Assembly (NCBI GenBank): GCA_023433945.1
Contig: JAEYTP010000002.1
Span: 1 to 17,545, forward strand
Direction of reading: 5' to 3'
Length of the DNA: 17,545 nt
DNA from: Bacillota bacterium
Lineage (GTDB): Bacteria; Bacillota; Clostridia; Acetivibrionales; DSM-1351
In this document: positions 1 to 6,946 of the stretch, in pieces
How positions within the stretch are numbered: the first letter of the stretch is position 1
Layout: the number at the start of each line of letters is the position of its first letter
Program-made: the position numbers and the translations under genes
Notes under the pieces: model-generated
The model's database searches: none
What the model was told of the DNA's origin: nothing
The model's input: only the letters and a program-made list of their open reading frames with translations

Positions 1-2281
1 CTTCGACAATTGTCAAGTCAGCAGCAAAGCTAAAATCGAACACCTTGTCAAAGCCAAGCTTTTTGAGCATGCCTGCCATAAATGGTGATGCTTCATTAAA
101 CGGAATATTAAAGTGTGAAGAGATAACGCTTCTAACAGCTGGTGCAACAAAGGCAACTACTGTCTTTTCATTGCTATTGATGGCTCTAAACACCTTGCCT
201 TTTTCACTGCGATAATCCAAAGCACCACAAGGACATGCGTTAACACACTGTCCACAGCTTACACAGTCAGTATCCTTAAGAGGGAGTCCACTCTTTGTAC
301 CAACCATCTGCTTACCGTGTTTCATATAGAATGATAGAATATCAGGTCCTTCTACCTCTGCACATACAGCAATACAGCGTCCACATGATATACATTTGTT
401 TTGATCTCTCACAATGATAGCATGGTCATCAACTATTGGAATATATGGACGATTATGAATAGGTTCACTGAATTCTATTCCGTGTTCACTTGCTTCATGT
501 CTGAGATCACACTTGAAACGTGCGCTACATCCACACTTTAAGCAACGGCGAGCCTCAGCTTTAGCTGTTTCTTCATCGTATCCAAGTTCAACTTCATCAA
601 AGTTCTTCTTTCTAGCATCAAGTGAGATTGCTGGCATTGTAGCACGTTCAAACTTAGGCATCTCTTCGAATTCCCACTTTGGAAGATCCTCAAGTGAGCC
701 TCTGTTACAGCTATAATCAACATTCTTTTCCTTGATATACCCCTTCATAAGGTAGCAATCCATTGCCTCAGCAGCATGATGTCCTGCTGCAACAGCCTGA
801 ATTACTGTAGCTGGCCCTGTTACACAGTCACCACCTGCAAATATATTTGACTCAGAAGTCTGCATTGTCTTTCCGTTAATCTCGATGTCTCCCCATTTAT
901 TGAGCTTAACTGGGAGGTCATTATATAAGAATTGTGTATTTGTACTCTGTCCAATAGCACTGATAATTGTATCAGCCTCTATAATGATATCACTGCCTTC
1001 AACAGGAACAGGACGACGACGTCCGGAGCGGTCAGGCTCTCCAAGTACCATTTCAATACAATGTAACTTTTTCTTGCCATTCTCCATAACAATCTTGTTT
1101 GGAGCAAGGAGGAATCTCATGTTTACGCCTTCATGCAATGCCTCTTCAACCTCATAAGGAGCAGCAGGCATTTCTCCCTGGGTACGACGGTATATAAGAG
1201 TTACCGATTTTACTCCTTCTTTTCTCAAGGCTGTACGAGCACAGTCAATTGCTGTGTTACCACCGCCTATTACAACAACATCTTCACCTAACTTTATCTG
1301 TGCACCCTTGATTTCCTGTTCGAGATACTGGATCCCAAGCCATACACCCTCTAAATTTTCTCCTTCAATCTGCATTGGAGTTGCTCTCCATGAACCAATT
1401 GCAAGGAAAACCGCATCAAAATCCTTATGTAAATCTTCCAAACTAATATGTGTTCCTAAAGCCTTTCCGTTCATTACCTTAACACCAAGACTCTTTATGA
1501 TGTCAATTTCCTTGTCAAGAGTAGCCTTAGGCAGACGGTATTCAGGAATACCATAACGCATCATGCCTCCTGAATGTTTCTGACGTTCAAACACAGTAAC
1601 ATCATGTCCGTTTATTGCACTATAATATGCTGCTGAAAGTCCACCTGGTCCAGCGCCTACAATAGCAATCTTTTTGCCAGTAGCAGGTTTGAGTTGAGGA
1701 GTCCATGGCGTTCCGTTTGCAATGTCTAAATCTGCAACAAATCTCTTAACATTATTAATTGCAACAGGTGAATCAACTAAATTTCTACGGCACTTAGCTT
1801 CACAAGTATGTGGACATACACGACCACAAACAAGTGGGAATGGATTGTTATCCTTAATTATTCTAAGTGATGCCTCGAAATTACCATTTCCAGCCTGACG
1901 AAGATATGACTGAATATCAATGTTTGCTGGACAGGTAGTTACACATGGTGCAACGCAATCAGCATTATGGTCAGAAAGAATTTGCTCAAGTCTAATCTTT
2001 CTGTAACTTTCAAGCTTTGCGCTGTTTGTAGTTATAACCATGCCTTCACTTATTGGTGTCTGACAGGCTTTAACTTCTCTCTTGTTACTGCCCTCGCCTA
2101 CTTCAACAACACATAGGCCGCAGTTTCCTGTGGATCGTTCTAATCTTATGTCGTAGCACAAATGTGGAATATGTACATCTTCCTGTAGCAGTGCCTGTAA
2201 GATAGTTAGATCACCATAAACTTCCATTTCGCGACCATTTACCGTAACCTTGATTTTTTTCTTTGATGTAATAGCTATCAT
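1..2281 (-). CDS. Fused NAD(P)H/FAD oxidoreductase - [FeFe]-hydrogenase, partial (C-terminus beyond window)
   Basis: The reading frame is open for 760 residues from an ATG at 2281, preceded by GAGGG at 2290-2294 (8-nt spacer), and runs off the left edge. Visible modules in order: a 2Fe-2S ferredoxin-like domain (Cys42, 54, 57, 73); a GltD/SfrB-type N-terminal Fe-S region (Cys109, 113, 117, then 152, 156, 160, 164); an FAD-binding GAGPGG at 209-214; an NAD(P)-binding GGGNTA at 339-344; the flavin motif FAGGD near 481; two 4Fe-4S clusters (Cys630/633/636/640 and Cys673/676/679/683); then, from about residue 705, the start of an [FeFe]-hydrogenase large domain (KLGFDKVFDFSFAADLTIVE). Inferred role: moving electrons between NAD(P)H and H+/H2 in the cytoplasm. 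Related clostridial systems often encode the flavin subunit and hydrogenase as separate neighbouring genes; here they are one polypeptide. The H-cluster cysteines lie outside the window, so catalytic competence cannot be confirmed. Confidence 0.9.
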   Translation of the reverse strand, partial: MIAITSKKKIKVTVNGREMEVYGDLTILQALLQEDVHIPHLCYDIRLERSTGNCGLCVVEVGEGSNKREVKACQTPISEGMVITTNSAKLESYRKIRLEQILSDHNADCVAPCVTTCPANIDIQSYLRQAGNGNFEASLRIIKDNNPFPLVCGRVCPHTCEAKCRRNLVDSPVAINNVKRFVADLDIANGTPWTPQLKPATGKKIAIVGAGPGGLSAAYYSAINGHDVTVFERQKHSGGMMRYGIPEYRLPKATLDKEIDIIKSLGVKVMNGKALGTHISLEDLHKDFDAVFLAIGSWRATPMQIEGENLEGVWLGIQYLEQEIKGAQIKLGEDVVVIGGGNTAIDCARTALRKEGVKSVTLIYRRTQGEMPAAPYEVEEALHEGVNMRFLLAPNKIVMENGKKKLHCIEMVLGEPDRSGRRRPVPVEGSDIIIEADTIISAIGQSTNTQFLYNDLPVKLNKWGDIEINGKTMQTSESNIFAGGDCVTGPATVIQAVAAGHHAAEAMDCYLMKGYIKEKNVDYSCNRGSLEDLPKWEFEEMPKFERATMPAISLDARKKNFDEVELGYDEETAKAEARRCLKCGCSARFKCDLRHEASEHGIEFSEPIHNRPYIPIVDDHAIIVRDQNKCISCGRCIAVCAEVEGPDILSFYMKHGKQMVGTKSGLPLKDTDCVSCGQCVNACPCGALDYRSEKGKVFRAINSNEKTVVAFVAPAVRSVISSHFNIPFNEASPFMAGMLKKLGFDKVFDFSFAADLTIVE

Positions 2282-2298
2282 ATTTTTAACCCTCATTA

Positions 2299-2372
2299 AA
2301 AAATATTAGTATAATTTTTAATGCTAACACAATGTAATTACATTAGCAATTGCGTTTTATACTAATATTTTT
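2299..2372 (-). promoter_or_regulatory. Long palindrome in the hydrogenase leader
   Basis: Arms of 16 bp (2299-2314 and 2357-2372, TTATACTAATATTTTT on the plus strand) are perfectly complementary. Nested on almost the same centre are TGCTAA/TTAGCA (2322-2327 and 2343-2348), around a 14-bp perfect palindrome AATGTAATTACATT (2331-2344). The element ends only a few bases before the ribosome binding site at 2290-2294. It could be a 5'-UTR hairpin, a pair of nested operators, or both. Which regulator would bind it is not evident. Confidence 0.6.
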
Positions 2373-2425
2373 ATAATTTTTTTATAATTTTTTTATTATT
2401 TTTTTATTATTTTTTTATTATTTTT
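2368..2425. repeat. 11-bp-period phased A/T-tracts upstream of the hydrogenase gene
   Basis: T7 runs start at 2377, 2388, 2399 and 2410, followed by a T5 run at 2421 and flanked by another T5 at 2368-2372. The units are TTTTTTTATAA or TTTTTTTATTA, so on the coding strand they are A7 tracts with an exact 11-bp period. Phasing near one helical turn is known to bend DNA. The block lies between a TTGACA-like box (2435-2440 on the minus strand) and the leader palindrome, so it may act as a curved or UP-like promoter element. No good -10 box pairs with the TTGACA at standard spacing (only TAAAAA at 2412-2417). Confidence 0.7.
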
Positions 2426-2499
2426 AGGTGTTATTGTCAATGAAAAGTATCACCTTCATATAGAATATGTCTAACTTGTACCTTTAGTTTTTTCCTATA

Positions 2500-2937
2500 C
2501 TATCTGCATTCCTCCAATAACATAAGTAATGCATTCTCAAAATTTTGATTGTCTTCTTTCGTACGCTTTTTTATAGTATTTGTTCTGCCACCTGCTTTGC
2601 GAACCTTTTGTCCTAAATGTCTTTCAAATAGCAACCTGTCAATGTTACGGTCAGAATAAATCAACCCATTTTGATTTATTACCTTAGCACCCTTACCAAG
2701 CCCCATAGCCGCTACTCCATAATCCTGAGTAACAACTATATCCCCCTTTTTTAGCAGGTTTATCAGCTTAATATCAACGCTATCTCTAGCTTTATCAACT
2801 GTTATTATTGTACTATAGCCATCAAAGAGCTCATGACTGGTATCAATTATCATAGTTACTGGAATACTATGTTGTTTTGCAATCCTAACAATAATATCTT
2901 TGACCGGGCATGCATCGGCATCTACAAGTATCTGCAT
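2500..2937 (-). CDS. YaiI/YqxD family protein (UPF0178, DUF188)
   Basis: A 145-residue protein with the family's N-terminal signature: MQILVDADACPVK (acidic D6 and D8), then TSHELFDG, the VDKARDSVDIKL segment, and GDIVVTQDYGVAAMGLGKGA in the middle. The C-terminal half carries the usual GGRTNTIKKRT basic stretch. Length matches the family (about 150 residues). The fold is PIN-like with clustered aspartates, which suggests a metal-dependent nuclease-type protein, but no reaction is established for the family. The ATG is preceded by GGGGG about 8 nt upstream. It starts 65 nt after the acetyltransferase gene ends and may share its transcript. No clear terminator follows it before the AT-rich block upstream of the hydrogenase gene. 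Confidence 0.9.
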   Translation of the reverse strand: MQILVDADACPVKDIIVRIAKQHSIPVTMIIDTSHELFDGYSTIITVDKARDSVDIKLINLLKKGDIVVTQDYGVAAMGLGKGAKVINQNGLIYSDRNIDRLLFERHLGQKVRKAGGRTNTIKKRTKEDNQNFENALLMLLEECR

Positions 2938-2983
2938 AAAAAGCCCCCATTTAATGTTGTACTTATATTTTTAATCTTCTTGA

Positions 2984-3015
2984 TTTATCTAGTCTTCGCC
3001 TTTTACCTAGTCTTC
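2984..3015. repeat. Short direct duplication across the acetyltransferase stop codon
   Basis: TTTATCTAGTCTTC (2984-2997) and TTTACCTAGTCTTC (3002-3015) match at 13 of 14 bases, 18 bp apart. The second copy encodes the last residues and stop of the acetyltransferase. It looks like a small tandem duplication with no obvious function. Confidence 0.5.
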
Positions 3016-3554
3016 CATTCTTCTAAAAGAATGCCATAGTGCTTTTCATCATCCCAATTTCCATTTTTGAATCTGACCTTTCTGAGTTCTCCTTCCATTG
3101 TCATACCAACCTTCTTCATTACACCTTCTGATTTATAATTATTTGAATCACACCTGGCTGATATTTTATGTAATTTTAATTCTGTAAAACCGAATTTTAA
3201 TAAACAGTTTGATAGTTCAGTAGCATACCCTTTTCCCCAGAAGTCTGGAAGCAAGAAATAGCCTATTTCACCACACCCGCCATTACTATTCTTACTATGG
3301 ATAAATATATCTGAAATCCCAACAAAAGAATCATCATCATTTCTATATGTGACAAAGGCGTAGCCATTACTTTTGTTTGGCAAGTCATTGTAATTTATAG
3401 ATTCTCTAAAAAACGGAAGTGCTTCTTGCTCACTGTTAAATTTATCTATCCACGCATATCTCATAACCAGTTCATTGGAAAATACTGAATAGAATAATTG
3501 AAAATCTTGTTCAGTAAGAGTCCTAAACTTTAGACGTTCACTCAATAAAATCAT
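3003..3554 (-). CDS. GNAT family N-acetyltransferase, RimJ/RimL-like
   Basis: A 183-residue protein with the RimJ/RimL-type layout: it begins SERLKFRTLTEQDFQLFYSV and has the acetyl-CoA pyrophosphate-binding loop DFWGKGYATE near residue 110, after the beta-strand EIGYFLLP. The late segment HKISARCDSNNYKSEGVMKKVGM matches the conserved 'N..S..v..K.GF' region of the family. It probably transfers an acetyl group from acetyl-CoA to an amine (a protein N-terminus, small metabolite or drug); the acceptor cannot be read from sequence. The ATG is preceded by GGGGGG at 3561-3566. A promoter is visible at 3572-3601, so the gene starts its own transcript after the terminator of the catabolic operon. It has no evident metabolic link to that operon. 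Confidence 0.9.
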   Translation of the reverse strand: MILLSERLKFRTLTEQDFQLFYSVFSNELVMRYAWIDKFNSEQEALPFFRESINYNDLPNKSNGYAFVTYRNDDDSFVGISDIFIHSKNSNGGCGEIGYFLLPDFWGKGYATELSNCLLKFGFTELKLHKISARCDSNNYKSEGVMKKVGMTMEGELRKVRFKNGNWDDEKHYGILLEEWKTR

Positions 3555-3571
3555 ATTAATCCCCCCAAAAC

Positions 3572-3601
3572 ATTATATAGGTTTTAAGTCTGGTAATTCA
3601 A
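3572..3601 (-). promoter_or_regulatory. Candidate sigma-A promoter for the acetyltransferase gene
   Basis: On the minus strand the -35 is TTGAAT (3596-3601), the spacer is 18 bp, and the -10 is a perfect TATAAT (3572-3577). It lies just upstream of the ribosome binding site, giving a very short leader. Confidence 0.6.
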
Positions 3602-3648
3602 GTCTTGATATTAAAGTATGTACACCCCTAGTAATTAACAACATAAAA

Positions 3649-3694
3649 TGGAACCTATAAAGGGAAATTTTTATAGTCCACTTTATAGATTCCA
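3649..3694 (-). terminator. Rho-independent-type terminator of the catabolic operon
   Basis: On the minus strand TGGAATCTATAAAG pairs with CTTTATAGGTTCCA (14 bp with one U-G wobble) around an 18-nt loop. The stem can extend through GGA/TCC across a single-base bulge. It is followed by TTTTATG, a modest U-tract. It lies 127 nt past the mutarotase stop codon and just before the acetyltransferase promoter, which fits transcript ending. Confidence 0.7.
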
Positions 3695-3773
3695 TATATC
3701 GCTTATATACTATAGAGCATATCTCTAAAGACACTTCTAGAGCATTATCGCTATAGAGTACATTGCTGTAGAG
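3693..3773 (-). repeat. Degenerate tandem repeat of CTCTATAG...ATG units in the operon 3' region
   Basis: Read on the minus strand, five adjacent units begin CTCTACAG (3773), CTCTATAG (3758), CTCTAGAA (3742), CTTTAGAG (3730) and CTCTATAG (3717). Most end in ATG, and starts are 12-16 bp apart. Parts can fold (TAGAG/CTCTA around 3713-3727). The array lies between the last operon gene and its terminator. I recognise no family for it. Confidence 0.5.
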
Positions 3774-3820
3774 AGTATATCACAATAGATCACATCAATT
3801 TAACTGTTTTTTTCACACTC

Positions 3821-4234
3821 TTATGCTACTCCAACTGTAATAAGAATGTTCCCAAAAACTCTCTGTTCTCCAGTTGAAATAGCTATTTTTACATTATCCT
3901 TTTTACAGGCATCGTAGAATTCATAACGGCCAAGTTTATTAAGCTTAACTTCCTCGGGAAGGATTGTTTTAAACTCATTGAATATCTCAGGCTCATCCCC
4001 TGTTTCAGGAACCATGACCTCTGCGTCCTCTATATTTATCGTTTTTCCAACAACCTCCAGAACCTGTGTAACCAAAGGTATCCCCTGCGATAGTCCTAAA
4101 TATATCTTGGCTGCAGAATTACCAATATTTGAATCAAGAGGATAGTTCCCATCCGCGATAAGAATTTTGTCTCCATGTCCACAATGTGCAAGCATACCGA
4201 TGAGAACAGGATTTATACACGCTGTTTTGAGCAT
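3821..4234 (-). CDS. RbsD/FucU family sugar mutarotase, FucU-like
   Basis: A 137-residue cytoplasmic protein of the expected family length. The signature AHCGHGDKILIADGNYPL includes the conserved His20, Asp22 and Asp28. The C-terminal TGEQRVFGNILITVGV (about 121-136) is closer to the FucU ending (ERxxYGNIIL) than to the RbsD ending (PYANIIL). Family members interconvert anomers or ring forms of L-fucose or D-ribose before kinase or isomerase action. It is the last gene of the operon, 55 nt after the isomerase, with AGGAG upstream of the ATG. D-arabinose shares the C2-C4 configuration of L-fucose, so a FucU-type enzyme acting on D-arabinose would fit the neighbouring kinase and isomerase; that substrate is an inference. 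Confidence 0.88.
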   Translation of the reverse strand: MLKTACINPVLIGMLAHCGHGDKILIADGNYPLDSNIGNSAAKIYLGLSQGIPLVTQVLEVVGKTINIEDAEVMVPETGDEPEIFNEFKTILPEEVKLNKLGRYEFYDACKKDNVKIAISTGEQRVFGNILITVGVA

Positions 4235-4289
4235 AGGCTTACTCCTTTAGTTTTTGTAGAATTTAATGACTCCTTATTCTTGTACATCC

Positions 4290-4904
4290 TTATGTGGCTT
4301 CATCCGCTCTTAATTTCCCCAAAGCTCCCCCTGGATGCCACTTAACATATTGATCTGGTGTTATACCCTTTATGCATTGAAGTAGGAGGCTAAGACCTTG
4401 AAGTACAAACACCTCTGCAAGTATTGATGCTCTTGGGGCCCTGTTTAGGGGATCCCCCTCTTTTTTTACTCCTGCATATAGAAAAGCATCTCCATTTTTG
4501 GCTAGCCAGGAATCTCTTTTCCCAGTAACAGAAATAATTTTTGCTCCGTTATTTTTTAGTGTTGTAACAGTAGCTTTTAGTTCAGAGGTTTCCCCACTAT
4601 TTGATATTGCAATAACTACATCTCCAGGTCTTACTTGTCCAGATGACCCGTGTACTGCTTCCGTTCCATGCAGCTCATATGTAGGTGTTCCCGTAGAAGA
4701 TAGGAGGGAAGCAATGTAGCTAGCAACGTGGCCAGGCTTGCCTATACCTGTGATATGAACTCTATTACCATTTTTCTCTGCCGCTAATATCAATTCAATT
4801 GCTTTTTCGTAAAAGTCCAGACTTATTTCTCTTGTAATCGCTTGCATTTCTTCATTAGAAGTATCCACAAAATCTAATAATATATTGTTTAAAGACTTAT
4901 CCAT
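4290..4904 (-). CDS. SIS-domain sugar-phosphate isomerase, KdsD/KpsF/GutQ-like without CBS domains
   Basis: A 204-residue single SIS domain. Signatures: GIGKPGHVA (53-61), HGTEAVHG (79-86), SNSGET (101-106, phosphosugar-binding serines), NRAPRAS (154-160), and a C-terminal WHPGGALGK (189-197) that is characteristic of arabinose-5-phosphate isomerases of the KdsD/KpsF/GutQ group. Those proteins are usually about 320-330 residues with two C-terminal CBS domains; here only the catalytic domain is present. The known reaction of the group is D-arabinose-5-phosphate to and from D-ribulose-5-phosphate. In Gram-negatives this feeds Kdo synthesis, but here, beside a kinase and an aldolase, it would run in the catabolic direction. 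GGGGG precedes the ATG, and the gap to the kinase gene is 24 nt. Another phosphosugar such as a hexulose phosphate cannot be excluded. Confidence 0.85.
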   Translation of the reverse strand: MDKSLNNILLDFVDTSNEEMQAITREISLDFYEKAIELILAAEKNGNRVHITGIGKPGHVASYIASLLSSTGTPTYELHGTEAVHGSSGQVRPGDVVIAISNSGETSELKATVTTLKNNGAKIISVTGKRDSWLAKNGDAFLYAGVKKEGDPLNRAPRASILAEVFVLQGLSLLLQCIKGITPDQYVKWHPGGALGKLRADEAT

Positions 4905-4928
4905 AATTAAGTGCCCCCATTAATTTTC

Positions 4929-5894
4929 CTATATATATCCATCCATTCTCATTAAGTCCTTAACTTCTTTGAGAGTCGGTAGTGATGTAATTGCCCCCAT
5001 CTTTGAAACAGTGACAGTTGCCGTATAGTTTGCAAAGTCAAGAGCCTCCTCTGGCATCATACCCATACATACTGCTGTGCTAAAAGCACCAGTAAATGAA
5101 TCTCCTGCTGCTGTCGGGTCAACCACCTTAACTATATCCACACACGGCTTCACAATAAAAGCATCTTTATTCATAAACGCTACACCATTGCTACCTAATG
5201 TAATAATTACATTTTTAACCCCCTTATTTAGCAAAGCCCTAGCGGCTAATTCAACTTTTTCAATGTCTATACTACCATCTTCCTTTGTAGTTTTGATCCC
5301 AGTCAAACCATATGCTTCATGCTCGTTAGGGGATATATAGGTTAGTTTTGAAAGCAAATCGTCATCTAAAGGCTGATAAGGTGCTGAGTTCAACATTACA
5401 GGAACTCCCTTTTCATAGGCATATTCTATCACCCTTATATTTACATCCAATGGAATTTCAAGCTGCAAAATAACAAGATCATACTGAGAAATAGAATCCT
5501 TTAAAAAGGCAACATCATCAACAGTAAGCTTCATGTTTGCGCCAGGTACAACAATTATTCTATTCTTTGTTTTTTTACCTGGTACAACTTCTAAAATGAT
5601 ATTACTGACAGCTGATGAGCAAGTTTCATCCCTCAATATATTATCTGTATTTATGCCTGCATCTTGAATTGCTTTGAGTAACTCATCACCGAACATATCT
5701 TTGCCAAGCTTCCCTACCATAGTAACGTCAGAGCCCAGTCTTGCAGCTTGAACTGCCTGATTTGCGCCTTTTCCGCCCGGAGCAGATGTAAAAGATAAGC
5801 CATCATTTACTGTTTCGCCTTCATTTGGAACCTTTGAAGTACTATAAATCAAGTCCATTACAAGGCTTCCAACTACTAGTATTTTTGGTTGCAT
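4929..5894 (-). CDS. PfkB family carbohydrate kinase, ribokinase-like
   Basis: A 321-residue PfkB kinase of normal length. It begins KILVVGSLVMDL, has the sugar-binding PGGKGANQAV at 39-48 and the ATP/anion-hole motif DPTAAGDSF at 259-267 with catalytic base Asp265. The NPxE-like region reads SPNEHEA. It is ribokinase-like throughout (the GGKGANQA and TAAGD motifs are typical of RbsK). It would phosphorylate a sugar, probably a pentose, at its terminal hydroxyl using ATP. Position between the aldolase and the SIS isomerase suggests it acts on the aldose released by the aldolase; D-arabinose is my preferred candidate and D-ribose is the alternative. AGGCGG lies upstream of the ATG. The 95-nt gap to the preceding gene is the largest between the enzyme genes of the operon and holds only a weak 6-bp stem (CTTGTC/GACAAG). 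Confidence 0.9.
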   Translation of the reverse strand: MQPKILVVGSLVMDLIYSTSKVPNEGETVNDGLSFTSAPGGKGANQAVQAARLGSDVTMVGKLGKDMFGDELLKAIQDAGINTDNILRDETCSSAVSNIILEVVPGKKTKNRIIVVPGANMKLTVDDVAFLKDSISQYDLVILQLEIPLDVNIRVIEYAYEKGVPVMLNSAPYQPLDDDLLSKLTYISPNEHEAYGLTGIKTTKEDGSIDIEKVELAARALLNKGVKNVIITLGSNGVAFMNKDAFIVKPCVDIVKVVDPTAAGDSFTGAFSTAVCMGMMPEEALDFANYTATVTVSKMGAITSLPTLKEVKDLMRMDGYI

Positions 5895-5989
5895 AATAAT
5901 ATCCGCCTTTTATCAAATTAACTTTTTTGATCTTGTCTACATTGACCTTTACAGGACAAGTTACTTCCTTTGTTTCAAATAAGCTATTA

Positions 5990-6913
5990 TTAAATCCCTA
6001 ATTTAGTGCATACTACTTTAACCAATTCGTGTAATTGCTTAACCTCAAGCTTATTTGCTAATGTAAACTGATTTGCATCCTTTGATCTGCTGATATAAGT
6101 CATCTCAATTCCTTCTAGCATAAAATTGTACTTTGCGTTTACAGGATAGAGTTGTCTTTCTATCTGTGATGCTAGACTTAGAAAATTCATTAGTACTTCC
6201 GCTTTTTCGGGTTCGTTCTCCCAATTATTCAAGAGCCAATCATAAAGAGCAGGGTGGAAATTTGCCATAACCCCACAATAACCAGTAACTCCTAGTGGAA
6301 GTGTTTCAAGAAGGGTTGCAGAGTTGGCATTGTATAATTGTAGTTTTGTACCCTTTATAAGGCTCATTTTTTCCCTCATATTTTCTACATCGCAACTTGT
6401 ATCCTTAATAAAATTAAACCTATCTGTTTGTAAACAATATTTAATTATTTCTGGTGATAAAAGTCTTTTAAATGGATACGGGCATTCATAAAAGCCTAAT
6501 GGCATTTCCTTCGGAAGCGCATTTATTATTTTTTCAAGATTATTAATAAATACAGTATCAGGCTCATCTTCGGCAGCTAATCTATTGGTTAATAGTATAA
6601 TAGCGTCCACACCTGTTTCTGCCATCGCACTCAACTCTGTAATTTGGTCTTCTATTTTATCAGCAGTGTGCCCAGATGCAATGACTGGAACTCTTCCGTT
6701 AACCTGCTCTATTACAAAAGATGCAATCTTAACTCTTTCCTCTAGAGAAAGAAAAAACATTTCACTAGATTGGCATACTGCAAACAGACCTTTTACTTTA
6801 TTCTCAATGTACCAATCCACCATGTTCTTGAGTGCATCATAATCAACGCTTCCATCCATTTTATAAGGTGTTACCATGGTTGGCCAAACTCCGCCTGGGA
6901 AATTAGTATTCAT
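5990..6913 (-). CDS. DapA/NanA superfamily aldolase (class I, pyruvate-type)
   Basis: A 307-residue TIM-barrel protein of the dihydrodipicolinate synthase / N-acetylneuraminate lyase superfamily. Lys170 in FIKDTS is the Schiff-base lysine and Tyr142 in FYECPYP the catalytic tyrosine. The start GGVWPTMVTPYKMDGSVD is typical. The carboxylate-binding loop, normally GSTGE or GTTGE, reads CQSSE (47-51), and the usual YNIP/YNVP is YECP; both point to a specificity outside the standard NanA and DapA groups. Expected chemistry is reversible cleavage of a 2-keto-3-deoxy acid to pyruvate plus an aldehyde. With a BNR hydrolase and a YhcH protein upstream and a sugar kinase and arabinose-5-P-isomerase-like protein downstream, Kdo is a plausible substrate (products pyruvate and D-arabinose). 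AGAGGAG lies upstream of the ATG. Confidence 0.88.
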   Translation of the reverse strand: MNTNFPGGVWPTMVTPYKMDGSVDYDALKNMVDWYIENKVKGLFAVCQSSEMFFLSLEERVKIASFVIEQVNGRVPVIASGHTADKIEDQITELSAMAETGVDAIILLTNRLAAEDEPDTVFINNLEKIINALPKEMPLGFYECPYPFKRLLSPEIIKYCLQTDRFNFIKDTSCDVENMREKMSLIKGTKLQLYNANSATLLETLPLGVTGYCGVMANFHPALYDWLLNNWENEPEKAEVLMNFLSLASQIERQLYPVNAKYNFMLEGIEMTYISRSKDANQFTLANKLEVKQLHELVKVVCTKLGI

Positions 6914-6946
6914 AACTCATGCTCCTCTTTTGATAATATTGTTATT

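Noticed and set aside
538..723. Small minus-strand frame inside the hydrogenase gene
   Set aside because: It is out of frame with the conserved 760-residue protein and resembles nothing known.
885..1556. Plus-strand open frames in the left 1.6 kb
   Set aside because: They are antisense to the long, domain-rich hydrogenase frame, have low-complexity Ser/Pro/Ile-rich translations, and lack family motifs.
2315..2356. Rex-type redox operator in the hydrogenase leader
   Set aside because: The TTGTTAA...TTAACAA pattern is not present; the palindromes here have different half-sites and spacing.
5895..5989. Internal promoter or terminator between aldolase and kinase genes
   Set aside because: Only a 6-bp stem (CTTGTC/GACAAG) with a long loop and no good promoter hexamers; too weak to call.
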